Assembly: GCA_030591745.1 (NCBI GenBank)
Contig: JAUVAM010000004.1
Location: 1-19,776, forward strand
DNA length: 19,776 bases
Direction of reading: 5' to 3'
Source of the DNA: Deltaproteobacteria bacterium
GTDB taxonomy: Bacteria; Myxococcota; B64-G9
The translations under genes and the position numbers were made by a program. Under the pieces are notes generated by a model. That model was given only the letters and a program-made list of their open reading frames with translations. It had not been told where the DNA came from and did no database searches. Below are positions 6,950-13,745 of this stretch, in pieces; position 1 is the stretch's first letter; every line of letters begins with the position of its first letter.

Positions 6950-7977
6950 GAGGTCGTCTGGGCTCGCAGGATCATTTTGCGTACCGAGTCGTTCTCGTTG
7001 ATCCAGAGCAGTTTTACTTTTGGATGTGCATTTTTGTAAACGCGGAATATCTCGTCCGCGAATGCCTGTCCGATGGTTTGTACGTCTTTGAAGTCCAAGA
7101 GCACTTCTTCGAATCGATCGAAGCGAGCGAGAAGCCGTTTGGCCTGGGATCTGGATACGAGATTTTCGTTTCCGTACCTGGCGAGCGCAACGGGCGCATG
7201 GGTTCTTGTGAAGCCGTAGGTTTCTTTGTCCACGGTGTATTTGTCGAACACCTCTTCGGGCCTGCGATCAGAGCTGCTGCGTATCGTCATGTGGACATTC
7301 GTGCCCAGGATGTCGGAATCTCGCGTATCTAAGAGCCAGTCTTCCGCCGGTTCGGAGTGTGCGAACAAGAGCTTCCCTGAGTGAATGTAGAACTCATCAA
7401 ACATGCGTGAGGTGAAGAAAATGCCTTCACCCGAATGCCTCTCGGGATCGGTGGTCAATTTTCCTTTCGAAAGCTCTAAGATTGCGTGGCGTTCATCTTC
7501 CAGGTTCAGGTCTCGCTTGAGCTTGTTGAAGATGCCGATGCCGTTGTCGTAAATGCCCAACTGCACCTTTGCGGCGTCGAGGGTGATGGACACAAGAGCC
7601 TGGCTTCCTTCGGAATGGTCGATCACGTTGTTCATCATTTCGGCGATGCCGTGATTGCAGATGGCGAGCACATTCTCGGCAAGATTCGCAATCTCGGGCT
7701 TGACCACCTTCCGCCAAACGCGGTCTTCCGAAAGCCCCGATACGATGTTTATGCCCACCTGTTTTTCGATGAGCGGAGTCAGGCTGTACTCTATCGAGCG
7801 CGTCTTGCCGGTCGCCGAGAGCAGGCCATCTCCCACGAGAATCCGGACATGGCGGTTCGCGGCCTGGCGGCTGATGCCGAATTCCGCGGCAGTAAGCGAC
7901 GTGATACGCTTCGGATGCTCGCCGACCTTCTCGATGATGTAACGTCTTATTTTCTCAGATTTATCCCTTGCAGGCAT
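6946..7977 (-). CDS. Winged-helix regulator with HATPase and STAS-like (DUF4325) domains
   Basis: A 343-aa cytoplasmic protein. Residues 8-70 form a winged HTH (SLTAAEFGISRQAANRHVRILVGDGLL). Residues 105-235 are a GHKL-type ATPase: N-box HGIAEMMNNVIDHS (109-122), DNGIGI (144-149) and HSGEGIFFTSRM (181-192). Residues 275-335 resemble the STAS-like DUF4325 domain (EEVLLDFKDVQTIGQAFADEIFR). No phosphoacceptor His box is seen, so it is probably an ATP-binding switch or transcription regulator, not a classic histidine kinase. ATG 7977 is preferred to the upstream TTG (8031) because GAGAGG lies upstream and the promoter -10 at 8021-8026 would put the TTG outside the transcript. The stop overlaps the receptor stop in a CTAG. 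Codon use differs from the Moco run, suggesting acquisition. Confidence 0.85.
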   Translation of the reverse strand: MPARDKSEKIRRYIIEKVGEHPKRITSLTAAEFGISRQAANRHVRILVGDGLLSATGKTRSIEYSLTPLIEKQVGINIVSGLSEDRVWRKVVKPEIANLAENVLAICNHGIAEMMNNVIDHSEGSQALVSITLDAAKVQLGIYDNGIGIFNKLKRDLNLEDERHAILELSKGKLTTDPERHSGEGIFFTSRMFDEFYIHSGKLLFAHSEPAEDWLLDTRDSDILGTNVHMTIRSSSDRRPEEVFDKYTVDKETYGFTRTHAPVALARYGNENLVSRSQAKRLLARFDRFEEVLLDFKDVQTIGQAFADEIFRVYKNAHPKVKLLWINENDSVRKMILRAQTTS

Positions 7978-8087
7978 TTGACAAACAACCTCTCGTTCAT
8001 TGTCAACATTTCTTGTGATAATTGTAAACAAAGCAAGACCACATTGTCAACATAGACAAAGTTGTTTGACAACACGGATTTATAAGT
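7978..8087. repeat. Five iteron-like repeats at exact 22-bp period
   Basis: Short direct repeats begin at 7978 (TTGACAAACA), 8000 (TTGTCAACA), 8022 (TTGTAAACA), 8044 (TTGTCAACA) and 8066 (TTGACAACA). Every start-to-start step is 22 bp, about two helical turns, so all lie on one face of the DNA. Only the first 7-9 bases of each unit are conserved. A longer match, CATTGTCAACAT, occurs at 7998-8009 and 8042-8053. The array runs from the regulator's start codon across its promoter. The simplest reading is a cooperative operator for the winged-helix protein; an iteron-type replication or recombination site is the alternative. No sixth copy is seen at 7956 or 8088. Confidence 0.7.
8021..8050 (-). 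promoter_or_regulatory. Sigma-70-type promoter of the winged-helix regulator
   Basis: On the minus strand TTGACA (8050-8045) and TACAAT (8026-8021) are separated by 18 bp, a near-consensus -35/-10 pair. Transcription would start near 8014, leaving a leader of about 37 nt before ATG 7977. The -35 lies inside the fourth 22-bp repeat and the -10 overlaps the third, so a protein bound to the array should repress or modulate this promoter. Confidence 0.7.
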
Positions 8088-8107
8088 CGCAGTAATATAA
8101 GGGAGTA

Positions 8108-8167
8108 TTGGTGTTTCGGTTTTTGTCGATTTTCGAGACCATGCCAAACTCGCAGGATGACGACGGG
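8108..8167 (-). pseudogene. Relic of a ParE/RelE-type toxin 3' end
   Basis: Read on the minus strand this stretch encodes VVILRVWHG followed by LENR, matching the C-terminus of the intact toxin downstream (VVILRVWHGREDR). Bases 8140-8165 and 9510-9535 are identical at 25 of 26 positions in the same orientation, and the similarity fades towards 8108. There is no toxin body upstream and no stop codon at the expected place, so it is a fragment left by deletion or duplication. The rest of the interval 8088-8297 holds no recognisable gene. Confidence 0.6.
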
Positions 8168-8197
8168 AAGATATCTAAGTGGGTGGCACCTCTTCGG

Positions 8198-8212
8198 CGC
8201 CTTCGTTTTTCT
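8198..8212 (+). repeat. 15-bp direct repeat, left copy
   Basis: CGCCTTCGTTTTTCT at this site is repeated exactly at 9480-9494, so the pair brackets the RNase D gene. The 26-bp toxin-tail match (8140-8165 and 9510-9535) lies outside this pair on both sides, but with a different offset (1370 against 1282 bp). A single simple duplication therefore does not explain both. GGGTGGCACCT at 8181-8191 also recurs at the first 17-bp tandem repeat near 10130. Confidence 0.6.
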
Positions 8213-8297
8213 CATGTTTGGCGGACAGCCACTTTGGCGTATCCGTGCTATCCTGGGCTCATCTTCCTCGCACCGTCGTCCCAAGAAGGACCACCAG

Positions 8298-9476
8298 ATG
8301 CCGACCGAAAAGATCGTTACTTCCCCAGAGGATTTCAGACAGCGCTGTGAGACCCTGAAGGCCTCGCCCCGCCTTGCCTTCGACATGGAGTTTGTCCCCG
8401 AGCACACCTACAGTCCCAAGTTGTGCTTACTCCAAATCGCCACCGATGACGAGGTGCTCGCGGTCGACCTGCTCACCGTCGGAGACATGACCCCGTTTTG
8501 GGAGGTGGTCTTAGACCCAGAGCGACTGGTGGTGGTTCATGCCGGCAGTGAGGAACTCGCGGCATGTTTCCTCCACACCGGCCAGACACCGAGCAACATC
8601 ATCGATGTCCAGCTCGCAGCCGGGCTCGCGGGATATGGGTACCCGCTGAGCTACGAGAATCTCGTTCACAAGACCGTCGGCACACGAGTGCAATCGGGGG
8701 AGACGCGCACGGACTGGCGCAAACGCCCTTTGACCGACCGGCAGCTCGAATACGCGCTCGACGATGTTCGCTGCCTGCTCCCGGTTTGCGAACACCTCAT
8801 GGACAAGCTGTCGGAACTCGGTCGCAGCGACTGGCTCCGCTCGGAGATGGAGCCGATCCGCCACCGGATCGCGACCAGACAGAATGGCGAAAGATGGCGC
8901 CGCATCCGGGGCGCTGGGCGCTTATCGCGCCGCGAGTTGGCTGTGCTCCAGGCAGTCTATTCATGGCGCGAGGACCGGGCCCGCTCTCAGGATAAGCCCC
9001 GTGGCCGCATCATGCGTGACGACCTGTTGCTAGAGGTCGCGAAGCGGAAGCCATCGAATCCCGATTCCCTCGGACAGATCCGAGGCATGGGCGACGGCGG
9101 CAAGTCGGCCTGGTCCAAGGCGCTCCTTCAGGCCGTCGAGCGCGCCATGGCGATGCCCGATGACGACTGCCCAAAGAAGCCGCAGGCGAGCCCGACCGCT
9201 GATAAGAAAATGGTGCTGAAGCTGGTATCGGCGCTTGCAAGCCACATCGCCCGTGAACATTCCATCGCGGGCGAGCTCCTCGCGACCAACAGCGATCTCC
9301 GGGATTTCATAGAGTGGGGGGGCGGGGGCAGCGATCCCGAGCAGGCCCCGCGCCTTGCCACAGGTTGGCGTGGCGAGTTATGCGGCGCACGCCTGAAAGA
9401 CCTCCTTGCCGGCAGGGTCAAGCTCAGCCTTGCGATGACCGAAGCGGGTGATTACGAGTTAGTATTCGAGGGCTGA
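8298..9476 (+). CDS. rnd: Ribonuclease D-like 3'-5' exoribonuclease
   Basis: RNase D trims the 3' ends of tRNA precursors and other small RNAs. The 392-aa product has a DEDDy exonuclease domain (about 1-175) and helical HRDC-like parts (about 205-285 and 300-392). Exo I is FDMEF (D29, E31) and Exo III is EYALDDV (Y152, D156). Exo II reads HAGSEELAACF, with E86 where E. coli RNase D has Asp (HAGSEDL), a conservative change of a metal ligand. ATG 8298 is chosen because AAGGA (8286-8290) is 7 nt upstream; the longer frame from 8157 has no RNase D similarity and runs over repeats. Leucine codons are mostly CTC/CTG rather than the TTG favoured outside the island, suggesting a different origin. It is convergent with the toxin gene, 16 nt away. 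Confidence 0.88.
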   Translation: MPTEKIVTSPEDFRQRCETLKASPRLAFDMEFVPEHTYSPKLCLLQIATDDEVLAVDLLTVGDMTPFWEVVLDPERLVVVHAGSEELAACFLHTGQTPSNIIDVQLAAGLAGYGYPLSYENLVHKTVGTRVQSGETRTDWRKRPLTDRQLEYALDDVRCLLPVCEHLMDKLSELGRSDWLRSEMEPIRHRIATRQNGERWRRIRGAGRLSRRELAVLQAVYSWREDRARSQDKPRGRIMRDDLLLEVAKRKPSNPDSLGQIRGMGDGGKSAWSKALLQAVERAMAMPDDDCPKKPQASPTADKKMVLKLVSALASHIAREHSIAGELLATNSDLRDFIEWGGGGSDPEQAPRLATGWRGELCGARLKDLLAGRVKLSLAMTEAGDYELVFEG

Positions 9477-9479
9477 TGT

Positions 9480-9494
9480 CGCCTTCGTTTTTCT
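9480..9494 (+). repeat. 15-bp direct repeat, right copy
   Basis: Exact match to 8198-8212. This copy spans the gap between the RNase D stop and the toxin stop and covers two bases of the toxin stop codon. Confidence 0.6.
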
Positions 9495-9777
9495 ACCGAT
9501 CCTCTCGGCCATGCCAAACTCGGAGGATGACGACGAGTTTGCCGTCCATCTTGTAGCGCAATACATAGGCGCTGCCTCCGAAGGCTACGATTATTTCTCG
9601 GCGGCCGGTTCCGTCGTCCATGGGGCGTCCGGCCTGGGGGAAGGCCGTCAGTTGCTTTGCCCCCAAGCGGATTGCCTTGATGGCGTTTCTGGCAGCCTGA
9701 GGACTTTTTTCGCGCAGGAAAGTGAAAAGTCGCTCAATGTCGTTTTTGGCTCCTGGAAGCCAAACCAATTCAGCCAT
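9493..9777 (-). CDS. ParE/RelE-family toxin
   Basis: A 94-aa protein of the RelE/ParE superfamily: AELVWLPGAKNDIERLFTFL at the N-terminus, then FPQAGRPM (47-53), GRREIIVAF (58-66), YVLRY (71-75) and the terminal VVILRVWHGR. ParE members poison DNA gyrase, while RelE members cut mRNA at the ribosome. The PxxGRP and Y.L.Y pattern fits ParE better, but the activity is not certain. ATG 9777 is preferred over 9801 because it gives an 8-nt overlap with the antitoxin gene, typical of coupled toxin-antitoxin pairs, and the family-like N-terminus. The antitoxin is translated first from the shared transcript. Confidence 0.9.
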   Translation of the reverse strand: MAELVWLPGAKNDIERLFTFLREKSPQAARNAIKAIRLGAKQLTAFPQAGRPMDDGTGRREIIVAFGGSAYVLRYKMDGKLVVILRVWHGREDR

Positions 9778-10033
9778 GATCGATTTCTTTTTCCAGGTCA
9801 TCCAGCCAGCCCATCATGGCTTGGTTGGAAAGGCTTTCGCCGGTGAGTTTGTACTCACGCCAGCGCTCCATGTCCTCTTGTTTTTGAGACTCGATTTTCT
9901 CTTCTCGTTCAAGATATTCGGCGATGGCTGATTTCATCAACCAGTGTGGGGTTCGCTGTCGGTTTTCGCCCAGGGTTTTGAGTCTCTGCTTGGTTTCCTC
10001 GTCGAGTTTGACTCCTACCGTTGATGAGGCCAT
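9770..10033 (-). CDS. Ribbon-helix-helix antitoxin (ParD/CopG-like)
   Basis: An 87-aa protein. Residues 1-45 form a ribbon-helix-helix DNA-binding domain (STVGVKLDEETKQRLKTL, then TPHWLMKSAIAEYLERE). The charged, helical C-terminus (about 46-87, with YKLTGESLSNQAMMGWLDDL) should wrap the toxin. ATG 10033 is chosen because GGAGA lies about 6 nt upstream; in-frame ATGs at 10045 and 10075 lack a ribosome site and run into the operator. It overlaps the toxin start by 8 nt. By family rule it should repress its own promoter, and an inverted repeat is visible just upstream. Confidence 0.88.
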   Translation of the reverse strand: MASSTVGVKLDEETKQRLKTLGENRQRTPHWLMKSAIAEYLEREEKIESQKQEDMERWREYKLTGESLSNQAMMGWLDDLEKEIDHG

Positions 10034-10051
10034 CGTATTCTCCATGCGGTA

Positions 10052-10085
10052 TTGATATATTGCAACAAGTTGCACCTATTGCAAC
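10052..10085 (-). promoter_or_regulatory. Operator/promoter of the toxin-antitoxin pair
   Basis: The inverted repeat TGCAAC-AA-GTTGCA lies at 10061-10074. A further half-site TTGCAAC at 10079-10085 copies the one at 10060-10066. On the minus strand TTGCAA (10084-10079) could be the -35 and the TATA-rich bases 10052-10061 the -10, though the spacing is only approximate. The three half-sites suit cooperative binding by a ribbon-helix-helix dimer of dimers, so autoregulation is likely. Confidence 0.5.
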
Positions 10086-10133
10086 CATACCTGTTCTACC
10101 AACTGATGGCAAGAGGCTGCTCACTATTTGGGT

Positions 10134-10183
10134 GGCACCTAGGTTTATGGGGCACCTTAGGTTTATGGGCACCTAGGTTTATG
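10134..10183. repeat. Three tandem copies of a 16-17-bp repeat
   Basis: GGCACCTAGGTTTATG (10134-10149), GGCACCTTAGGTTTATG (10151-10167) and GGCACCTAGGTTTATG (10168-10183) recur at a 17-bp step. Copies one and three contain the 8-bp palindrome ACCTAGGT. Further GTTTATG words follow at about 10199 and 10231. The surrounding interval 10086-10310 has no credible gene; it holds the toxin-antitoxin operator, this array and the protease leader. Possible readings are a REP-like remnant of a mobile element or a regulator site; nothing decides between them. Confidence 0.7.
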
Positions 10184-10310
10184 CTTAAAGACAATGTAGT
10201 TTATGTTTTCTTTGATAGGAAACACCATCGTGTTTATGCCACCTCCCTGGAGCCTGGATTTTCGTGCTTTTTTTGCTTAAGATGGATTGTGTCTTGTTAG
10301 GAGCCAGGAG

Positions 10311-12566
10311 ATGTTCATGCGCGCTGTTTTGATGTTTTTGTTTTGTTATGGCCTCCTGGTGGGCAGTGCCTCCGCGGAAAAACTTCATTACATTAATGCT
10401 GGTGGTCAGAAGGTGGAATTGGACGTAGCGGCTGATCGGGTCTTGCTGCGTTTGGCCGCTGGTGAGTCGACTGTTTCCTTGGCGAGTCGAGCGGAGCTGG
10501 TTCTTGACGGCAGCCTGAAGCGAATTTCGGCTGGGGCCTTGGTGGAATTGAGTTTGGCTGAGAAATTCGTCGGCCGGGCCGATGAGGTGATCGCGCGATT
10601 GAAGAAAGCCGGGGTCGTTGAGCGGGGCGGTCTGGTTTTTTTGGATGCGGGTACGGGACGGAGTTTTGGTTTGGATCGGGAGCTTATGCTGCGCATGCGG
10701 GAGGGTGGGTCGCGGCCCGAACTGGAAGCCCTTTGCGCCGAACTGGGTCTTGAATTGCTTCAGCCTCTGGACGCGGGTTTGCAAGTTTGGTGGATTCGCG
10801 CGACCGATGCGCGGCAAGCCATGAAGGCCTCGGTGGCCTTGGCCGGTCGCGGTGACGTGGCCTGGGCCTTGCCCGATTTTCTTGTGACGGTCCGCTTGCA
10901 TCACCAGCCCAGCGATCCCTATTACGATCTCCAGTGGTATCACCAGCAGGCTTCCGGTGCCCACATTGCAAGCCAGGAGGCCTGGGACGTGACCCTGGGC
11001 GATCCCCAGGTGGTGGTGGCGGTCATCGACACGGGTGTGGAGACGGGCCATCCGGATTTCGATCCCAATCGGGTCCTGACCGGCTACGACGCCGAGACCC
11101 AAAGTAACGATCCCACACCGGGGTCGAGCGCTTTGAATTGCCATGGCACGAATTGTTCGGGCCTGGTCATGGCCAATGGCTCCAACAGCGAGGGCATGAT
11201 CGGCGTCTGTCCCCAATGCAGCCTGATGCCCATCCGCATGATGGATGCCTATGCCACCGTCCAGCAGATCTCGGTGGGTTACCGGGCCTTGAACTACGCC
11301 ACGGACAATGGGGCCTGGGTCTTGTCCAACAGCTGGCGCATCTACGCCATCACCCAGGTGGACATGACGCCTTACTACACGGCGGTGGAGAATGCTTGGA
11401 ACAACGGCCGCGGCGGTTTGGGCTCGGTGCCGGTCTTCGCTTCGGGCAACGGGGACGAAAACGGGGGTGTCTTGATGCATCCCAACCGCTTGGGCTCCAT
11501 GGCGGAAGCCATGGCCGTGGGGGGTACGGATTATCGGGATTGGCGGGTCGGTTACTCGGACTATGGGCCCAACTTGTCGGTCATGGCCCCCACCGGAGGG
11601 CGGGAGCCCGCCACCACCAGCATTTTTACCACCGACACCCTCGGTGACTGGGGCATGTCCCGGGGTGGTTACATGTACACCGTTGATCCCTGGACCGGTG
11701 GGGACGTTCAGACCGGCTACCAGGAACCGGACGCCGCCGGCAACTACACTCAGTATTTCAACGGCACCTCGGCGGCCTGTCCGATCGCCGCCGGCGTTGT
11801 GGCCTTGACCTTTTCGGCCAATCCCGCGCTCACCGGCGCCCAGGCGCGTATGATCGTGGAGCAGACGGCGGATAAGGTGGGCGGCAGTGCCTACGATGGA
11901 GACGGCTGGAACCAGTATTACGGCTATGGTCGAGTCAACGCGGCCCGGGCCGTGCGGGCTGCCGCGGCTGGCTTCGACAACGCAGACGGTTTGACCTGTG
12001 CCGAGGACTTCAACTGCGCCATGGGGGAATGCTGGAAGGCCGATCCCGCGGATGGCTTGGGCCTTTGCGCCACATCCTGCGCCACCAGCGCCGAATGCGA
12101 TGCGGGCTTTGCCTGTGTGCCCATGATGCCCGGCGGACCCACTGTTTGCATGGTGGCTTGTACTTCCCACGCCGAATGCCCAGAGGCACAGGTCTGCGAT
12201 GAGGTCTGTCGGCAAGTGCTCTGCGTTGACGGCAGCGAATGCCCGCCCGGGACCGCTTGTCCAAGCTCGGGTCCGGAGCGTCTTTGCCGGGAAAGCTGCG
12301 ATGAAGACCAGGAATGCGGCGAGCCTGCCTTGTGCATGCCCGCCGGTGGGGGATCGCTTTGCGAGCAGCTGGCTTGCACCCCGGAAGGTCCTTGTCCGAC
12401 CGACACGGTTTGTCCCGAGGATGGTGGTTTCTGCGAGCGACCGGGACCCCTGGTGATCGAGGGTGGCTGTGCTTGCGGCCATCTGGGTGGCGGTTCGGGC
12501 GGGTTGTGGTTCGCTGGCCTGGCCTTGTTGGTGTTGGGACGTGGCTGGCGACGATGGACGGCTTGA
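10311..12566 (+). CDS. Secreted subtilisin-like serine protease with Cys-rich region and MYXO-CTERM-like tail
   Basis: A 751-aa S8-family endopeptidase. A signal peptide (1-22, ending ASA) is followed by an N-terminal extension, probably a propeptide (to about 200). The catalytic domain (about 205-550) has Asp240 (VIDTG), His278 (CHGTNCSG), oxyanion Asn380 (ASGNG) and Ser487 (NGTSAACP). Residues 563-708 are Cys-rich repeats (C.....C....C patterns, as in myxobacterial surface proteins). The end has GGCACGHLGGGSGG, a hydrophobic helix and RGWRRW (718-748), a MYXO-CTERM-like sorting signal, so surface anchoring is likely. The start is ATG 10311 (TTAGGAG upstream); ATG 10317 with AGGAG at 10306-10310 is equally possible. 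The next gene follows after 20 nt and is probably co-transcribed. Confidence 0.92.
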   Translation: MFMRAVLMFLFCYGLLVGSASAEKLHYINAGGQKVELDVAADRVLLRLAAGESTVSLASRAELVLDGSLKRISAGALVELSLAEKFVGRADEVIARLKKAGVVERGGLVFLDAGTGRSFGLDRELMLRMREGGSRPELEALCAELGLELLQPLDAGLQVWWIRATDARQAMKASVALAGRGDVAWALPDFLVTVRLHHQPSDPYYDLQWYHQQASGAHIASQEAWDVTLGDPQVVVAVIDTGVETGHPDFDPNRVLTGYDAETQSNDPTPGSSALNCHGTNCSGLVMANGSNSEGMIGVCPQCSLMPIRMMDAYATVQQISVGYRALNYATDNGAWVLSNSWRIYAITQVDMTPYYTAVENAWNNGRGGLGSVPVFASGNGDENGGVLMHPNRLGSMAEAMAVGGTDYRDWRVGYSDYGPNLSVMAPTGGREPATTSIFTTDTLGDWGMSRGGYMYTVDPWTGGDVQTGYQEPDAAGNYTQYFNGTSAACPIAAGVVALTFSANPALTGAQARMIVEQTADKVGGSAYDGDGWNQYYGYGRVNAARAVRAAAAGFDNADGLTCAEDFNCAMGECWKADPADGLGLCATSCATSAECDAGFACVPMMPGGPTVCMVACTSHAECPEAQVCDEVCRQVLCVDGSECPPGTACPSSGPERLCRESCDEDQECGEPALCMPAGGGSLCEQLACTPEGPCPTDTVCPEDGGFCERPGPLVIEGGCACGHLGGGSGGLWFAGLALLVLGRGWRRWTA

Positions 12567-12586
12567 CCCCCGGGTGAGGAACTCTC

Positions 12587-13732
12587 ATGAAGCGGCGTGA
12601 TTTTTTTAAACTGTCGGGCTTGGGGCTGGCGACTGGCGGTCTGCTCAACTGTAGTAGTCCGGCCAAGTCGGCCGAGGACGCCACGGCAGGTTCTGCCGGC
12701 AAGGTTGATGATCCTTTTACTCGGCGGGCTGCTTGGTTTCAGTCGCTTGAAAAAAAACGAGTGCGTTGCGGTCTTTGTCCCACGGCTTGTGTTCTGCAAC
12801 CGGGACAGACCGGCTTGTGTCGCGTACGTAGCAACGTTGATGGCGAACTGGTGACGCGAGTCTTTGGTCGCCTGGTGGCCATGGCCAACGATCCCATTGA
12901 GAAGAAGCCGCTGAATCACTTTTTGCCTGGCAGCAAGGCCCTGAGTGTTTCCACCGTGGGTTGCAACTTCGCCTGTCGTTTTTGCCAAAACTGGGAGATT
13001 TCCCAGTCGGGACCAGAGGAACGACGAGCTCGTTTTGGATACGTCTCGCCCGCCAAGCTGGTGGCCATGGCCAAGAAACGTGGCGCTCAATCCATCGCAT
13101 TCACCTATGGCGAACCGGTGGTTTTTTTCGAATACATGCTTGAGACCGCGCGCCTGGCTCGCAAAGAGGGCATCCACGGCGTCATGATTTCCAATGGCTA
13201 CATTCAGCCTGGTCCCCTGGATGAGCTGCTCAAGGTCTTGAGCGCCATCAAGGTGGACTTCAAGGCTTACGACGAGCGCTTCTACCGCGAACTATGCTCA
13301 GGCTCGCTCCAGCCGGTTTTGAAAACCCTGGAGAAAGTGGCCAAATCCAAGGTCTGGCTGGAGATGGTGCACTTGACCATCCCGAGTTTGAATGACGGCC
13401 TGGAGGCCGTGGACAAGTTGGCCGGCTGGGTGAAGACTCACCTGGGCCCGGATGTGCCACTTCATTTCACGCGATTTCATCCGACTTACAAGTTGCGCAA
13501 TTTGCCGCCCACGCCGGTGCGGAGTCTGGTGCAGGCCTATGAGCGAGCGCGAGCCGCCGGCCTGCATTACGTTTACGTTGGCAACCTGCCCGGCCACGAT
13601 GCCGAGCACACCCGGTGTCACGTTTGCGGGGAACTGATCATCGAGCGGGTGGGGTATAGCGTGCGCAGTCGTTTTGTCGAACCTGGGCGCTGCCCCAAAT
13701 GTTCGGCGAAGATTCCGGGCGTCTGGCGTTGA
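12587..13732 (+). CDS. amrS: AmrS-like radical SAM protein with Tat-like lipoprotein leader
   Basis: The 381-aa protein matches the radical SAM component of the AmmeMemoRadiSam family. N-terminal cysteines are CGLCPTAC...GLC (61-78). The SAM cluster motif is GCNFACRFCQNWEISQ (C126, C130, C133), followed by FTYGEP. The C-terminus has CHVC and CPKC pairs (344-347, 369-372) and ends in PGVWR. Before this sits MKRRDFFKLSGLGLATGGLLNC, a twin-arginine-like leader with a possible lipobox (Cys22; Asn at -1 is unusual). If used, it would export an iron-sulfur radical SAM enzyme, which is surprising. GAGGA (12576-12580) lies 6 nt before ATG 12587. The AmrA and AmrB partners are not in the window. The substrate is unknown; the neighbouring secreted protease may share its compartment. 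Confidence 0.85.
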   Translation: MKRRDFFKLSGLGLATGGLLNCSSPAKSAEDATAGSAGKVDDPFTRRAAWFQSLEKKRVRCGLCPTACVLQPGQTGLCRVRSNVDGELVTRVFGRLVAMANDPIEKKPLNHFLPGSKALSVSTVGCNFACRFCQNWEISQSGPEERRARFGYVSPAKLVAMAKKRGAQSIAFTYGEPVVFFEYMLETARLARKEGIHGVMISNGYIQPGPLDELLKVLSAIKVDFKAYDERFYRELCSGSLQPVLKTLEKVAKSKVWLEMVHLTIPSLNDGLEAVDKLAGWVKTHLGPDVPLHFTRFHPTYKLRNLPPTPVRSLVQAYERARAAGLHYVYVGNLPGHDAEHTRCHVCGELIIERVGYSVRSRFVEPGRCPKCSAKIPGVWR

Positions 13733-13745
13733 GGGGCTCAGCCTT

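Noticed and set aside
7978..8087. CRISPR array
   Set aside because: Repeats are only 7-9 bp with a 22-bp period and no constant-length long repeats, and no cas genes are present.
8157..8297. Upstream extension of the RNase D frame
   Set aside because: Runs through the toxin relic and repeat DNA; AAGGA before ATG 8298 and the family N-terminus decide the start.
9480..9536. Integron attC site next to the toxin-antitoxin cassette
   Set aside because: No paired core sites of the attC type or integrase were seen; the short repeats fit simple duplication better.
10052..10300. 82-aa plus-strand frame between the antitoxin and protease
   Set aside because: It is a translation of the operator and the 17-bp repeats, with no ribosome site or family match.
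10185..12482. 765-aa minus-strand open frame opposite the protease
   Set aside because: It is antisense to a well-supported S8 protease, has His/Gly/Arg-rich low-complexity content and no family motifs; high GC produces such frames.
11924..13177. 417-aa minus-strand open frame across the protease and AmrS-like genes
   Set aside because: It spans two real genes on the other strand and their gap, shows no domain, and has biased composition.
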